A stretch of 46,134 nucleotides of DNA from Chloroflexota bacterium (GTDB lineage Bacteria; Chloroflexota; Chloroflexia; Chloroflexales; Chloroflexaceae). Shown here piece by piece: positions 1 to 8,977 of the stretch. Numbering within the stretch: the first letter of the stretch is position 1; every line of letters begins with the position of its first letter. A program made the translations under genes and the position numbers. The stretch lies in the NCBI GenBank assembly GCA_013388805.1, contig JACAEO010000351.1, positions 1-46,134 on the forward strand, in the 5' to 3' direction. A model generated the notes under the pieces. The model saw only the letters and a list, made by a program, of their open reading frames with translations, did not search any database and was not told the origin of the DNA.

Positions 1-54
1 ACCCTGCCCCTCGACAAGCTCGGGAGCCGCGGAGCCGAAGGGCGCGGGGTGACA
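1..54. repeat. Dispersed GTCACCCCG-type repeat, partial copy
   Basis: The left edge carries, read on the minus strand, TGTCACCCCGCGCCCTTCGG followed by GCTCCG. Nearly the same string (TGTCACTCCGTGCCCTTCGG) occurs at 29896-29915, and a shorter relative at 23858-23884. It lies just downstream of the arginase stop, as intergenic REP-like elements usually do. The copy continues toward or past the window edge, so its full length is unknown. Confidence 0.55.
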
Positions 55-76
55 GAGCAGACAGCTTCCGCTTCCC

Positions 77-979
77 TTAAAGGATCCGCTTGCCGAGGGC
101 CGACAGCGCCAGTTCGACGGCAAGCTCGGCCGTGGCGTTGCGCTCGTCGAGGATGGGATTGACCTCGACCAGGTCGAGGCTGCGGATGCCGCCGCTGAGC
201 GCGAGCAACTCCATCGCCAGGTGGGCCTCGCGCCGCGAGATGCCGCCGAAGACGGGGGTGCCCACGCCGGGGGCCTCGCGCGGGTCCACCACATCGAGGT
301 CAAAGCTGACGTGGAAGCCGGCGCCGCCGGTGCTCACGCGCTGCACGGCCTCCTCGACCACCGCGGCCATACCGCGCCGGTCCACCTCGTGCATGGTGAA
401 GACGTGGATGCTCGAGCCGCGCAGGGCCTCACGTTCGAGCGGGTCGAGGTCGCGCACGGCGATGAGCGCGACCCGCTCGGGGGGGACCGCAGGCGTCCGG
501 CCGGCCAGGCCGGTCAGCAAGGGGTGGCCGTACCCGGTGAGTGCAGCCAGCGCCATGCCGTGGATATTGCCACTGGGCGTTGTCGCAGCGGTGTTGAAGT
601 CCGCGTGGGCATCGATCCAGATCAGCCCCGGGCTGCGGCCACGAGCACTGCCGCTGACCGAGCCGATGGCCAGGCTGTGGTCGCCGCCGAGGATCAGCGG
701 AAGCTGGCCCGCGGCGACCGTGGCCGCGACGCGATCAGCGAGCGTCGCACAGAGCTCGGCAATCGGCTCGAGGTAGCGCAGCTTCGCATCGGCGGGCGGG
801 CTGACGCTCGTCTCGAGCATCGGCACCGCGAGGTTGCCCAGGTCGTGCACCGTGTGGCCCAGGGCCTCCAGGCGTGGGCGCAGGCCGGTATAGCGCATCG
901 CGCTGGGGCCCATATCGACGCCGCGCCGCCCGGCACCCAGGTCGATCGGCACGCCGATGATGGCGATTGTTGTGGCCAT
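77..979 (-). CDS. rocF: Arginase (ureohydrolase family)
   Basis: Hydrolyses L-arginine to ornithine and urea in the cytosol, using two manganese ions. With the start at 979 the protein is 300 residues, normal for bacterial arginases. The metal-binding signatures are intact: GGDHS at 98-102 (His101), the DAHAD segment at 123-127 (Asp123, His125, Asp127) and SFDLDVVDP at 225-233 (Asp227, Asp229). SGNIHG near 136-141 and the C-terminal VEVNP favour arginase over agmatinase. The open frame runs upstream to 1246, but that extension is low-complexity and overlaps the arsA 3' end, so the internal ATG was chosen. A GAGGG lies about 15 bases before this ATG, so the ribosome site is weak. Confidence 0.9.
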   Translation of the reverse strand: MATTIAIIGVPIDLGAGRRGVDMGPSAMRYTGLRPRLEALGHTVHDLGNLAVPMLETSVSPPADAKLRYLEPIAELCATLADRVAATVAAGQLPLILGGDHSLAIGSVSGSARGRSPGLIWIDAHADFNTAATTPSGNIHGMALAALTGYGHPLLTGLAGRTPAVPPERVALIAVRDLDPLEREALRGSSIHVFTMHEVDRRGMAAVVEEAVQRVSTGGAGFHVSFDLDVVDPREAPGVGTPVFGGISRREAHLAMELLALSGGIRSLDLVEVNPILDERNATAELAVELALSALGKRIL

Positions 980-1163
980 GCGATGCGCTGTTTCGCCCTC
1001 ACGCCGGCCCCCGTCGGTGGCGTGGGCGCGATGGCCCGATGGGGCACAAGCCACATTGACGCAGCTGCGACCGTCGTTGCGACAGCGCCACCGCTCTACA
1101 AGCCGGTCGTGTGGCGCCGAGGAGCGGCTGTCATGCAGGAACCCCTGATCCTGAACCACGGCC

Positions 1164-2369
1164 CTACGAGCTGGCGTTCTCACTCCCGTTGGGCGTGTCG
1201 AGGGGCAGCATCTCGGGTTCGCCGAAGCGCACCTCGAGCACTCCACCGCGGAAGACGGCGCGGGTCGCCGGGCGCTCGGCGAGGATGAGCGGCAAGATCA
1301 TGTCGCGGCGGAAGTTGCCGATCTCGATGAACAACTCATCGCCGCGTTTGGTCATCGAGACCTTACCAATCTCGACGTGGGGCAGGGGCAGGCGCATCAC
1401 ATACTCCGTGCCGTCGCGCACGATCTCCTGCATCTTGCCCTGGAACTGCACCTTCACCGGGTCGATCTCGCCAAAGAGTTGATGACCGACCATCGCGAGG
1501 TCCTCGATCCCTGCCAGGTCGCGGGCGTAGTAGGGGCACTCCCAGATCGGCAGGGGCCGGAAGAGGTCATAAACCAGCTGGCGATAGCCCTGCTGGATGC
1601 GGGCCAGTTCCTGCATGAAGGCGCCCTCGGCCGCCTCGATGGGCAGCACCCGGTTGAGCACCACGCCATCGACGGGATAGCCAAAGAGCGAGAGGTAGGT
1701 TGCGGCGCGCTGGGCCTCCTTGATGACCATACGCTCGGGGTTGACCACCAGGCGGTAGGAGCTGACCTCGGGGTCGGTCAACGTCTCACGCAGCGCCTCG
1801 ACGCCCTTGGTCAGCCGCTCGAGGGTGGCAAACATATCGGCGGCGGGCATCAACTGCTTGACCAGCGGGCGCGCAGCCTTGAGCGTGGTTGGCTCCCAGT
1901 CCATCACGCGGGCGGCGTACCACTGGAAGGTCTCGGGCATGGTGAGCAGGCGCACCGTCTCGCCGGTGGGGGCAGCGTCCACCACCACCACGTCGAAATC
2001 ACCGGTCTTGGCCTGGCGGCGGATGTGCAGCAGGCTGACGACCTCTTCCATACCCGGAATGATCGCCAGTTCCTCGGCTGCGACATCATTGACCCCGCGC
2101 CGGCGCAGCAGGGTCGAGAGGTAGCCGCGCAATTCGCCCCAGTGCTCGCGCACCTCGTCGAGCACATTGATCTCCTGGCCCCAGAGCCGGTCGGTGAGCG
2201 GCGTGGGCGTGGAGCCGAGCGGCGTATCGAGCGCATCGGCCAGGCTATGGGCCACGTCGGTGCTGACCACCAGGGTCCGGTAGCCGAGCTCCGCCGCGCG
2301 CACCGCCGTAGCCGCCGACGTGGTTGTCTTGCCGACGCCGCCCTTGCCGAGATAGAGGATCAGCCGCAT
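1164..2369 (-). CDS. ArsA/Get3-type anion-transporting ATPase family protein
   Basis: A 401-residue deviant-Walker P-loop ATPase of the ArsA/GET3 group. The P-loop is at the extreme N-terminus (GKGGVGKTT, residues 8-16), with the signature lysine before the glycines. It is followed by switch-like STDVAHSLAD and VVVDAAPTGE. The C-terminal 70 residues form a beta-rich segment resembling the HSP20-like cap seen in many bacterial ArsA relatives. It is a single-domain protein, so it would work as a dimer. No arsB or arsenic regulator is adjacent, so an arsenite role is unsupported; a chaperone-like or membrane-protein-targeting role is equally possible. It is transcribed from a good promoter (TTGACG-N17-TACAAT, 2549 to 2521) that faces the phosphatase gene, leaving a leader of about 145 nt. 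Confidence 0.85.
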   Translation of the reverse strand: MRLILYLGKGGVGKTTTSAATAVRAAELGYRTLVVSTDVAHSLADALDTPLGSTPTPLTDRLWGQEINVLDEVREHWGELRGYLSTLLRRRGVNDVAAEELAIIPGMEEVVSLLHIRRQAKTGDFDVVVVDAAPTGETVRLLTMPETFQWYAARVMDWEPTTLKAARPLVKQLMPAADMFATLERLTKGVEALRETLTDPEVSSYRLVVNPERMVIKEAQRAATYLSLFGYPVDGVVLNRVLPIEAAEGAFMQELARIQQGYRQLVYDLFRPLPIWECPYYARDLAGIEDLAMVGHQLFGEIDPVKVQFQGKMQEIVRDGTEYVMRLPLPHVEIGKVSMTKRGDELFIEIGNFRRDMILPLILAERPATRAVFRGGVLEVRFGEPEMLPLDTPNGSENASS

Positions 2370-2520
2370 CGTAGCGTTCCTTTGCTAGAGTCGCAGCACC
2401 GGACGGGCCGGTCTGAGGGTGTCGCGGCGAGGCGCGCGCGGCCTGTGACCGCGCCCGCGCCCGGGGACTGGCAGCCTGGTGCGGGCCAGGGTGAGGCGCC
2501 GCACGTAGGACGTCCTTAGC

Positions 2521-2583
2521 ATTGTAATTGTTGCGCCACGGCGCGTCAAACCGTTGACAGGCCAACGTGGCGTGTGGTACCCT
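2521..2583. promoter_or_regulatory. Divergent back-to-back promoters for arsA-like and phosphatase genes
   Basis: On the minus strand TTGACG (2549-2544), a 17-bp spacer and TACAAT (2526-2521) drive the ArsA gene. On the plus strand TTGACA (2554-2559), an 18-bp spacer and TACCCT (2578-2583) drive the phosphatase gene. The two -35 boxes are only four bases apart and together form an inverted repeat, GTCAA-ACCG-TTGAC at 2545-2558, so the two polymerases would compete or a single regulator could control both. Confidence 0.7.
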
Positions 2584-2616
2584 GCCGTGGTTGTCGCTAT
2601 GCGTGAGGAGCGAGCT

Positions 2617-3132
2617 GTGCTCACCGATCTCTACCTGATCCGCCATGGTCAGCCGGTGCACAACCCTGCCATCCCCTACCAGGTGCCTCCGGGTCCCGAG
2701 CTCTCGGAGCGTGGCCGCGTGGAGGCCGCCCAGGCAGCCGACTTCCTGGCCGACAAGGGGCTCGAACACCTCTTTGTCTCACCGTTCGCCCGCACCAGTC
2801 AGACTGCGGAGGTACTGGTGGAGCGGCTCGGGCTGCCCGCCACCTTCACGGCGCTGGTCCAGGAGCACGGGCCAGGCGAGCGCTTTGAGCAGGTGCGGGC
2901 GCGCATCAGCGAACTACTGCTCGCTGCCCACGATGCGCCGCACACCCGGATCGCGATTGTCGCCCACGGCTCGCCGATCCGTGCCGCGCTGCTCGAGCTG
3001 AGCAACGAAAAGATCGACCTCAGCCGCCACGTCTATGCGGGGGGCAATCCAGCTCCCACCTGCGGGATCTGGCACGTGCAGTTCCTCGACGCGCACACCC
3101 GGCGCTTTGAACTGGTGTTCATGCCGGAGTAG
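2617..3132 (+). CDS. Histidine phosphatase family protein (phosphoglycerate-mutase-like)
   Basis: A 171-residue member of the histidine phosphatase superfamily, branch 1. The catalytic motif is LIRHGQ with His10 as the likely phospho-acceptor; the second catalytic His lies in IVAHGSPIR near residue 112. SERGRVEA and the SPFARTSQTA segment (phosphate-pocket Arg) are also present. I chose the GTG at 2617 because AGGAG at 2606-2610 sits six bases upstream; the longer frame begins at a TTG that lies in the -35 box. The substrate cannot be told: the family includes alpha-ribazole phosphatases, phosphoglycerate mutases and general phosphatases. The sirtuin gene follows after nine bases, so the two are probably co-transcribed. 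Confidence 0.85.
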   Translation: MLTDLYLIRHGQPVHNPAIPYQVPPGPELSERGRVEAAQAADFLADKGLEHLFVSPFARTSQTAEVLVERLGLPATFTALVQEHGPGERFEQVRARISELLLAAHDAPHTRIAIVAHGSPIRAALLELSNEKIDLSRHVYAGGNPAPTCGIWHVQFLDAHTRRFELVFMPE

Positions 3133-3141
3133 CAGCGAGCC

Positions 3142-3900
3142 ATGGCTACCGAGAGCAACATCCCGCCGGAGCTGGTTACGGCGCTGCGCCAGGCGCGCCA
3201 CGTGGCAGTGCTCACCGGGGCGGGCGTCAGCGCCGAGAGTGGCATTCCCACCTTCCGTGACGCGCAGACCGGGCTCTGGGCCCGCTACGACCCCGAGGAC
3301 CTGGCGACCCCGGAAGCGTTTCAGCGCAACCCACGCCTGGTCTGGGAATGGTACGCCTGGCGGCGCCAGCTGGTCAGCGGCGCCGCGCCGAACCCGGGGC
3401 ACCTGGCGCTGGCCCGGCTGGAGCGGCTGGTACCCCGCTTCACGCTGATCACCCAGAACGTCGATGGGCTGCACCACCGCGCGGGCAGTTCAGCGCCGAT
3501 TGAGTTGCACGGCAACATCATGCGGGTGCGTTGCTCGGCCGAGGGCACGGTCTACGAGCACTGGGACGAGGGCGCCGAGTTGCCGCCGCCCTGCCCGGCA
3601 TGCGGCGCCCCACTGCGCCCCGACGTGGTCTGGTTCGGCGAGCAACTCCCCAGCGATGCGCTGGAGCAGGCCTGGAACGCCGCGACACGATGCGACCTCT
3701 TCCTCTCGGTCGGCACCTCGGGGCTGGTCGAGCCGGCCGCCTCGCTGCCGCGCCTGGCCCACGCGCGGGGGGCCACCCTGGTGGTGATCAACCTCGACGT
3801 GAGCGACACGGTCCGGGAACGGCTCTTCTCCCTCCACGGCCGCTCTGGCGTGTTGCTGCCGGCCCTGGTCAGCGCGGCCTTCCCCGACGCGGCCGCGTGA
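3142..3900 (+). CDS. cobB: Sirtuin NAD-dependent protein deacylase (desuccinylase-type, CobB/SIRT5-like)
   Basis: A 252-residue Sir2-family enzyme that would remove acyl groups from lysines using NAD. The NAD motifs [15 protein letters not shown] and TQNVDG and the catalytic ELHGN are intact. The Tyr-x-x-Arg pair (WYAWRR) after the small domain matches the residues that SIRT5 and E. coli CobB use to bind succinyl or malonyl lysine, so desuccinylase activity is likely. The zinc module is odd: the second pair is complete (CPAC), but the first pair has only one Cys (RCSAEG instead of Cys-x-x-Cys). It is probably in an operon with the phosphatase upstream, and it ends tail to tail with the DNA methyltransferase gene, four bases apart. 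A second, different sirtuin is at 36133. Confidence 0.92.
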   Translation: MATESNIPPELVTALRQARHVAVLTGAGVSAESGIPTFRDAQTGLWARYDPEDLATPEAFQRNPRLVWEWYAWRRQLVSGAAPNPGHLALARLERLVPRFTLITQNVDGLHHRAGSSAPIELHGNIMRVRCSAEGTVYEHWDEGAELPPPCPACGAPLRPDVVWFGEQLPSDALEQAWNAATRCDLFLSVGTSGLVEPAASLPRLAHARGATLVVINLDVSDTVRERLFSLHGRSGVLLPALVSAAFPDAAA

Positions 3901-3904
3901 GCTA

Positions 3905-5023
3905 CTACCGTTTGCGAAACAGGAACAGGTACTCGTGGCGGAAGACGTAGAAGCCGCCGACGAGCGCGCGGTAGCGCCACAGCTCCTTCTGGGCGCGCTT
4001 GCCGGCCGTTCCGTTGATATCCTTCACCACGATGCTCTTGAGCGCAAAGCCCCGTTCCTGCACCGTCTGCATAGCCAGAAAGCCGAGGGGCACCCACTCA
4101 CCGCGGGCGTACTTATCGCCGATCACCAGCGCGAGATAGCGCCCACGGTCGAGCACATCGACCACCCGGCTCACCACCTGGCCGAGCAGGGCCAGGAAGC
4201 GCTCGATCGAGGCGGCGTTGGAGAGATCGCGCGGGTCGTCGCTAAAGCGGATGATATCGTGATAGGGCGGGTGGAGGATGGCGAGCTGGGCCGAGGCGGC
4301 GCCCTGCTCGGCGAGCAGCGCGCGGAAATCGGTGCAGGTGCTATCGCCCGCCACCACGTGGACCAGGGCGCCGTGGCGGTTTGGCTCGGCGGCCACGAGG
4401 TCGCGCACGCGCTCGACCAGGGGCGGCTGCAGCTCGACGCCAAGCACATTGCGTCCCAGGCGTTGCGCCTCGATCAGGGTCGTGCCGGCGCCGGCAAAGG
4501 GGTCGAGCACCCAATCGCCGCGGCGGGTATAGCGGCGCAGCAGCTGGTTGGGGATCTGGGGCACGAAGTTGCCCCAGTAATCGGCGCGGTGCACACCGCT
4601 GCCGTCGCGGCGCTCGATCAGCCAGAGGCTGTCGGTAACGATATCGTCATAGGCCTTCCAGCGGTTCAGGTCGATTTCGTTGATCGCAGCGGTGCGTTCG
4701 CCCTGGGCGGCCTTACGCAGGCGCCCGGCATAGTAACGCGCCCGCTCCAGGCTCAGCGCCGCATCGATCTGCGCGAGCTCGGCCTGCAGCAGTGGTTCCG
4801 GAAACACAACCGCCTCTTCGCCACCAGGGGCCCGGAGCGCGCCACCGGGCACGATCGCGGCGCGCAGCGCGGCGAGCTCAGCGCGCAGCGTGGGCAGATC
4901 GGGGCTTGCGCAAAGCGCGGCAAGCGCCTCGAGCAGCGCCGCCCGCCGCAGATACAGCGGCGCCCCGGCGCCGGATTCCGGTCCGTCCGGCGCGGACGGG
5001 GCGGGTGGCTCGACGATAGCCAT
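3905..5023 (-). CDS. Orphan N4/N6 site-specific DNA methyltransferase
   Basis: A 372-residue SAM-dependent DNA methylase of the N-4/N-6 amino group. The SAM-binding motif I (VLDPFAGAGTTLIEA) precedes the catalytic motif IV, which reads HPPY rather than the usual DPPY or SPPY. About 150 residues precede motif I and may hold target recognition. No restriction endonuclease is adjacent, so it looks like a solitary methylase. The ATG at 5023 has GGAG seven bases upstream. A longer frame starting at 5071 begins in MCYN, but those codons are the promoter -10 element (TGTTACAAT), so the longer start is rejected. The upstream palindrome at 5079-5104 may regulate it. Confidence 0.85.
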   Translation of the reverse strand: MAIVEPPAPSAPDGPESGAGAPLYLRRAALLEALAALCASPDLPTLRAELAALRAAIVPGGALRAPGGEEAVVFPEPLLQAELAQIDAALSLERARYYAGRLRKAAQGERTAAINEIDLNRWKAYDDIVTDSLWLIERRDGSGVHRADYWGNFVPQIPNQLLRRYTRRGDWVLDPFAGAGTTLIEAQRLGRNVLGVELQPPLVERVRDLVAAEPNRHGALVHVVAGDSTCTDFRALLAEQGAASAQLAILHPPYHDIIRFSDDPRDLSNAASIERFLALLGQVVSRVVDVLDRGRYLALVIGDKYARGEWVPLGFLAMQTVQERGFALKSIVVKDINGTAGKRAQKELWRYRALVGGFYVFRHEYLFLFRKR

Positions 5024-5059
5024 GGCGGGGCTCCGTATACCGAGGTGAACACTGACGGT

Positions 5060-5104
5060 ATTGTAACACATGAAGCTCTTTCATGCCTAGCAGAAGGCAT
5101 GAAA
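5060..5104 (-). promoter_or_regulatory. Extended -10 promoter and 9-bp inverted repeat ahead of the DNA methyltransferase
   Basis: On the minus strand TGT-TACAAT (ending at 5060) is an extended -10 element. No TTGACA-like box lies 17 bp upstream; instead a perfect inverted repeat, TTTCATGCC-N8-GGCATGAAA (5079-5104), covers where the -35 box should be. There is no following T-tract, so it reads as an operator rather than a terminator. Confidence 0.55.
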
Positions 5105-5556
5105 TTGCCATGGCTGTAAATACATGTGTCGGAGTTCAGCGTGCTGCACACCCTGCCGGATGGAACATGTTCACCCTGCTCCCGGGAGCGAGGACAGCTT
5201 GCCCGCGAACGCTGACGAGGGCGAGGCGCCCGCGCTCCCGGGCGTGGATCGTTCGGTACCGGCGACGGGACAGTGAACACGAGCTGCCTGCCTTAGCCCA
5301 ACGCTGAGGGCGTGGCCCACGGATCAACGGCGCCAGTAGCCGGATGATAACGCGGCGTGAAGCAGGGCATTCGCGCAGGGGCACCTGCCCATGATATGCT
5401 TGGCAGGGGCGGCCTCCGTGTCGCTTCGTCCGAGTTGCCGGCCTATGGTTCCAGCCTGACCAGCGCCTGCTAGCTTCACACCACTGCGCAGCCCGCGGGG
5501 GCGTCTCCTGCGGCAGCCTGGCGCTGAATGGGTGGAGCGGGAAGGGAGCAGCGGCC
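5105..5556. other. Intergenic region, no gene seen
   Basis: About 450 bases between the divergent methyltransferase and small-ORF genes. Open frames here have atypical composition and overlap on both strands without a ribosome site. I see no RNA gene and no clear promoter for the 5557 gene. Confidence 0.4.
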
Positions 5557-5769
5557 ATGATCACATTCCAGGACCTCTTTCGTGCGGCGGAAGCGCGGGT
5601 GCTTGCCTCGCCGCGGCTCAAGGGCTATGCCGAGGTGCTCCTGGCCGACTGGCCGGAGGCCGAGGCCCACTGGCAGTGGGTGCTCACCGCGAGCGAAGAC
5701 GACCTGGTCGCATGGGCCCAGGAGGCGGACGTGCGCAGCGAAGACGAGGAGGAGCGTGGTCGGGGGTGA
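5557..5769 (+). CDS. Small acidic hypothetical protein (70 aa)
   Basis: Seventy residues, rich in Ala, Glu, Asp and Trp, predicted mainly helical, with a charged C-terminal tail (SEDEEERGRG). No family recognised. A GGGAG lies about eight bases before the ATG. No membrane segment, signal peptide or cysteine is seen, so a small cytosolic protein is the most that can be said. It ends tail to tail with pheT, 33 bases away. A short hairpin (GGGTGA-N5-TCACCC, 5779-5795) lies between the two stops. Confidence 0.5.
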   Translation: MITFQDLFRAAEARVLASPRLKGYAEVLLADWPEAEAHWQWVLTASEDDLVAWAQEADVRSEDEEERGRG

Positions 5770-5802
5770 GGCGAGCGGGGGTGATCTGGTCACCCTGTGG
5801 CC

Positions 5803-8394
5803 TCAGGCCCGGATCGTGGCGCCGAGCTCGCGTTCCAGGCCGGTGATGATCTTCTTGCGTACCCGGGCCAGGTCTTCGTCGCTGAGCGTGCGATCGCTGG
5901 CGCGGAAGGTGAGGTGGTAGGTGAGGCTGCGCCGCCCGTCGCCCACCTGGGGCCCGCTGTAGACGTCGAACAGCGTCAGCGCTTCGAGCAGCGGGCCGGC
6001 GCCGCGGCGGATCAACGCCTCGATCCGGGCGGCGGGCACGTCGATCGGCGCGACGATCGACAGATCCTGGACGGTGGCCGGGAAGCGCGAGATCGCCGTG
6101 AAGCTGGGCGGGCGGGCCGCGGCGAACAGGGCAGCGAGGTCGAGTTCGGCCATGGCGGCCCGTGGCACGCTCAGGCCGAGCCGTGCGCGTCCCGCCGGGT
6201 GGAGCTCGCCCAGCACGCCCACCCGGCGGGATGTGGAGGCCGGCGTACCCGCGCGCGTGGGCTCCTCGCCCGTCGTGAGCAGTAGCGCCGCCGCGCGCCC
6301 GGGGTGGAAGCGCTCGTCGTCGGTGAGCGGCGCGTACGCCACCTGGTCGCTCAGGCCGAGCCGCGCGACCAGTGTCTCGACGACGCCCTTGAGGTCGAAG
6401 AAATCCAGCGGCTCACGTCGGGCCGCAAGCCAGCTCTCGGGCTCGCGTGGGCCGGCCAGTGCGATCGCCAGCCGGCGTGGCTCGTCGGGCAGCCAGCGTC
6501 CGCCCGCGCCGGGCTGGTCGGGCTTAAGATAGACACGCCCGATCTCGAAGAGCGTGGCGCGCTCCCGTTCACGCAGATTCAGTGCCAGGGCCGCGCCCAG
6601 TGAGGGCAGCAGCGAGCGGCGCATATAGGTCTTCTCGGGGGTAGTGGGGTTGGCGAGCTTGACATAGTGTTCGGCCACCGCCTCTGCAGGGGCCAGGCTG
6701 GCCACCAGCGCCATATCGATCAGCGAGTGGGTGATCAGCTCGGTCAGCCCGGCGCCGACCAGCACCTCGCGGGTCCGTTGTTCGAGCACCAGTTCGCTAT
6801 GGGTGTCGGACGGCGGCAGTTCATCGGCGAGCCGGGTTGTCGGGATCTGGTCGTAGCCATAGATCCGCGCGACTTCTTCGCACAGATCCGCGACGATCGT
6901 CACATCCTGGCGAAACGAGGGCACCTGCACCAGCACCGGCGGCTCGCTGGCGAGGCTGAGGAAGTCGCCGGCGCCTGAGCTGCTACGCAGCGTGCAGCCA
7001 AAACCGAGGCGGCCGAGCAGATCGGCGATGGTGCGGGCGCTGAGGTGCACACCGAGGATGCGTGCCACCTCGCGCGGGGTGAGCTCCAGTGTGACTGGCT
7101 GCCAGGGGCGCGGATAGGCGTCCACCAGGCCCTGGGCGATGGTTGCGCCGGCGTACTGGCGCATCAGTTCGAGGCAGCGGCGCTGGGCGATCGGCGGCAG
7201 AGCATAGTCCACCCCGCGCTCGAAGCGGCGTGAGGCCTCGCTCGGCAGTTTCATACCGCGGGCCGTCTTGCGGATCTGCACCGGCTCCCAGATTGCCGCC
7301 TCGAGCAGCACGCGCGTCGTGTCGGCGCGCACCTCGGAGGACTCGCCGCCCATCACCCCCGCCACGGCCAGCGGACCGCTGGCATCGCAGACCATAAGCG
7401 GGGTACGCTCGAGCCCGCTCGCCGGGCCGGGCGTCAGGTCGCGCTCTTTACCGTCGAGGGTGACCAGCCGTTCCCCGGGGCGGGCGAGGCGCACGATCAG
7501 GTGCTGGTCGACCACACGGTCGGCGTCGAAGGCGTGGGTCGGCTGGCCCCACTCCAGCATGACATAGTTGGAAATATCGACCACATTGTTGATCGGGCGC
7601 ATCCCGGCGTAGTTGAGGCGGCGCTGCATCCACTGCGGCGCAGGGCCAACGCGCACCCCCTCGGCGAGGCCCAGGCTGAAGCGCGGGCAGAGCTCAGGGG
7701 CCTCGATCGTCACGGTGGCGCGCCCGGCGATGGGCGGTCCCGCCGCGTGCACCTGCGGGTCGGGCAGGGTCAGTGGCGCGCCGGTGATCGCGGCCACCTC
7801 GCGGGCCACGCCCACGATCGAGAGCGCGCGGGCATAGTTCGGGGTAATCTCGATCTCGAACACCACCTCGCCCAGCAGGTCGCGCAGCGGCACACCAACC
7901 GGCGTATCCTCGTCGAGGATGATCACCCCCTCGTGTTCGTCGCTGATCCCGAGCTCCTTCTCGGAGCAGAGCATGGCATCACTCATCACCCCGCGCACCG
8001 GTCGCCCCTTGAGCGTCACGATCTGCCGCTCGTCGGCGTGGCCATCGTAGAGGCGCGCGCCCTCGCGGGCGAAGACCGCCTTGAGCGGGTGGCTCAGTCG
8101 CCCCAGGCCGCGGTAGGGAAAGAGGTTCGGCGCGCCGGTGACCACGGTATGGGGGGCGGCTGCGCCGTAATCTACCGTGGCCAGCACCAGCCGGTCAGCG
8201 TTGGGATGGGGCAGCACCTCGAGGATATTGCAGCTGACGATCCGCTCCGCGTCCCAGACCAGGTCGGCGCCTGGCAGCCCGACATAGTGAATGGTTGCGA
8301 CTTCCAGGCCGCTGAAGGTGAGTTTGTGGGCGAGTTCTTCGGGCGGCAGGTCAACCGCAACGAACTCCTTGAGCCAGCTCAATGGTACTCTCAT
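5803..8394 (-). CDS. pheT: Phenylalanyl-tRNA synthetase beta subunit
   Basis: An 863-residue PheT, slightly longer than the usual 790-830. It charges tRNA-Phe with phenylalanine as an alpha2-beta2 enzyme. The N-terminus MRVPLSWLKEFV is typical. Next come the tRNA-binding (OB-fold) domain around 42-160, including LPHPNADRL, the B3/B4 editing domain in the middle (RPINNVVDISNYVMLEWGQP), the B5 domain, and a C-terminal FDX-ACB anticodon-binding domain (FPATVQDLSIV and the final 90 residues). pheS is not in this window; the 88 bases upstream lead directly to two unrelated small genes, so the subunits are separated here. Confidence 0.96.
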   Translation of the reverse strand: MRVPLSWLKEFVAVDLPPEELAHKLTFSGLEVATIHYVGLPGADLVWDAERIVSCNILEVLPHPNADRLVLATVDYGAAAPHTVVTGAPNLFPYRGLGRLSHPLKAVFAREGARLYDGHADERQIVTLKGRPVRGVMSDAMLCSEKELGISDEHEGVIILDEDTPVGVPLRDLLGEVVFEIEITPNYARALSIVGVAREVAAITGAPLTLPDPQVHAAGPPIAGRATVTIEAPELCPRFSLGLAEGVRVGPAPQWMQRRLNYAGMRPINNVVDISNYVMLEWGQPTHAFDADRVVDQHLIVRLARPGERLVTLDGKERDLTPGPASGLERTPLMVCDASGPLAVAGVMGGESSEVRADTTRVLLEAAIWEPVQIRKTARGMKLPSEASRRFERGVDYALPPIAQRRCLELMRQYAGATIAQGLVDAYPRPWQPVTLELTPREVARILGVHLSARTIADLLGRLGFGCTLRSSSGAGDFLSLASEPPVLVQVPSFRQDVTIVADLCEEVARIYGYDQIPTTRLADELPPSDTHSELVLEQRTREVLVGAGLTELITHSLIDMALVASLAPAEAVAEHYVKLANPTTPEKTYMRRSLLPSLGAALALNLRERERATLFEIGRVYLKPDQPGAGGRWLPDEPRRLAIALAGPREPESWLAARREPLDFFDLKGVVETLVARLGLSDQVAYAPLTDDERFHPGRAAALLLTTGEEPTRAGTPASTSRRVGVLGELHPAGRARLGLSVPRAAMAELDLAALFAAARPPSFTAISRFPATVQDLSIVAPIDVPAARIEALIRRGAGPLLEALTLFDVYSGPQVGDGRRSLTYHLTFRASDRTLSDEDLARVRKKIITGLERELGATIRA

Positions 8395-8482
8395 CGATGG
8401 CCTCGCAGCGGGAATCCGGCAGGATTGTAGCCCGCCCGCGGGCCGGCGTCAAGCGCAGGCAGTGGATCCTGAACCATCCCAC

Positions 8483-8977
8483 TCAATCACGCCCGATTCC
8501 GGCCTCGGTGAGCAGGCGTGTGACCCGCTCGATCCGGTTCAGCGCACGGGCCAGCATCAGGGCCGCGTCGGCGATGATCGCCTCACTGAGCGCCGGGTTA
8601 GTATTGAGCTTCTCGCGGAGCGGGCGCAGCACCTGCTCGGTCTCTTCGAGCTGACTGACCGCCGTTGCGAGCGCATCTTCGGCCTCCTCGCGTTGCTTCG
8701 AGGCGCCCATGGGCCAGCGGCCCTGGATCGGTTTGCCACGGGCCAGCGACAGGTAGCGCGCAACACGGTCGGCCCGGGTCAGCGCATCCGAGAGGTGGCG
8801 TTTCGTATCGGTGATCAGCACCAGGGCCAGACTCTGGTTGCCATGAACGCGCGCGCGGGCGGCGTCGAGCGTGCTCTGGGCGCGCTGCAGGCTCTGCGCC
8901 GCCTCCTCAGCGGCCAGAATCGCCGCTTCCCGCTCGCTCTCCGCTTCGACTGGCCAGCGCCGTGGAATCGTCGGCAT
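8483..8977 (-). CDS. Hypothetical alpha-helical protein with an internal duplication
   Basis: About 164 residues, almost entirely helical and charged, with coiled-coil character and no signal peptide or membrane segment. It contains two related units of about 60 residues: one starting EREAAILAAEEAA and ending RADRVARYL, and one starting KQREEAEDALATA and ending RIERVTRLL. The linker holds RGKPIQGRWPMG. No family recognised. An alternative in-frame ATG at 9013 has GGAG ten bases upstream and would add 12 residues; I chose 8977 to keep the overlap with the upstream gene small (71 bases). It is probably co-transcribed with that gene. Confidence 0.6.
   Translation of the reverse strand: MPTIPRRWPVEAESEREAAILAAEEAAQSLQRAQSTLDAARARVHGNQSLALVLITDTKRHLSDALTRADRVARYLSLARGKPIQGRWPMGASKQREEAEDALATAVSQLEETEQVLRPLREKLNTNPALSEAIIADAALMLARALNRIERVTRLLTEAGIGRD

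Noticed and set aside
1164-2369. Arsenite resistance operon
   Set aside because: Only an ArsA-type ATPase is present, without arsB, arsC or arsR neighbours.
3142-5023. Sir2 plus DNA methylase as a defence island or restriction-modification system
   Set aside because: The sirtuin is a plain deacylase with no effector fusion, the genes converge rather than share an operon, and no endonuclease is present.
5136-5621. 161-residue minus-strand frame in the intergenic region
   Set aside because: It overlaps the better small gene at 5557, has no ribosome site and shows a random composition.
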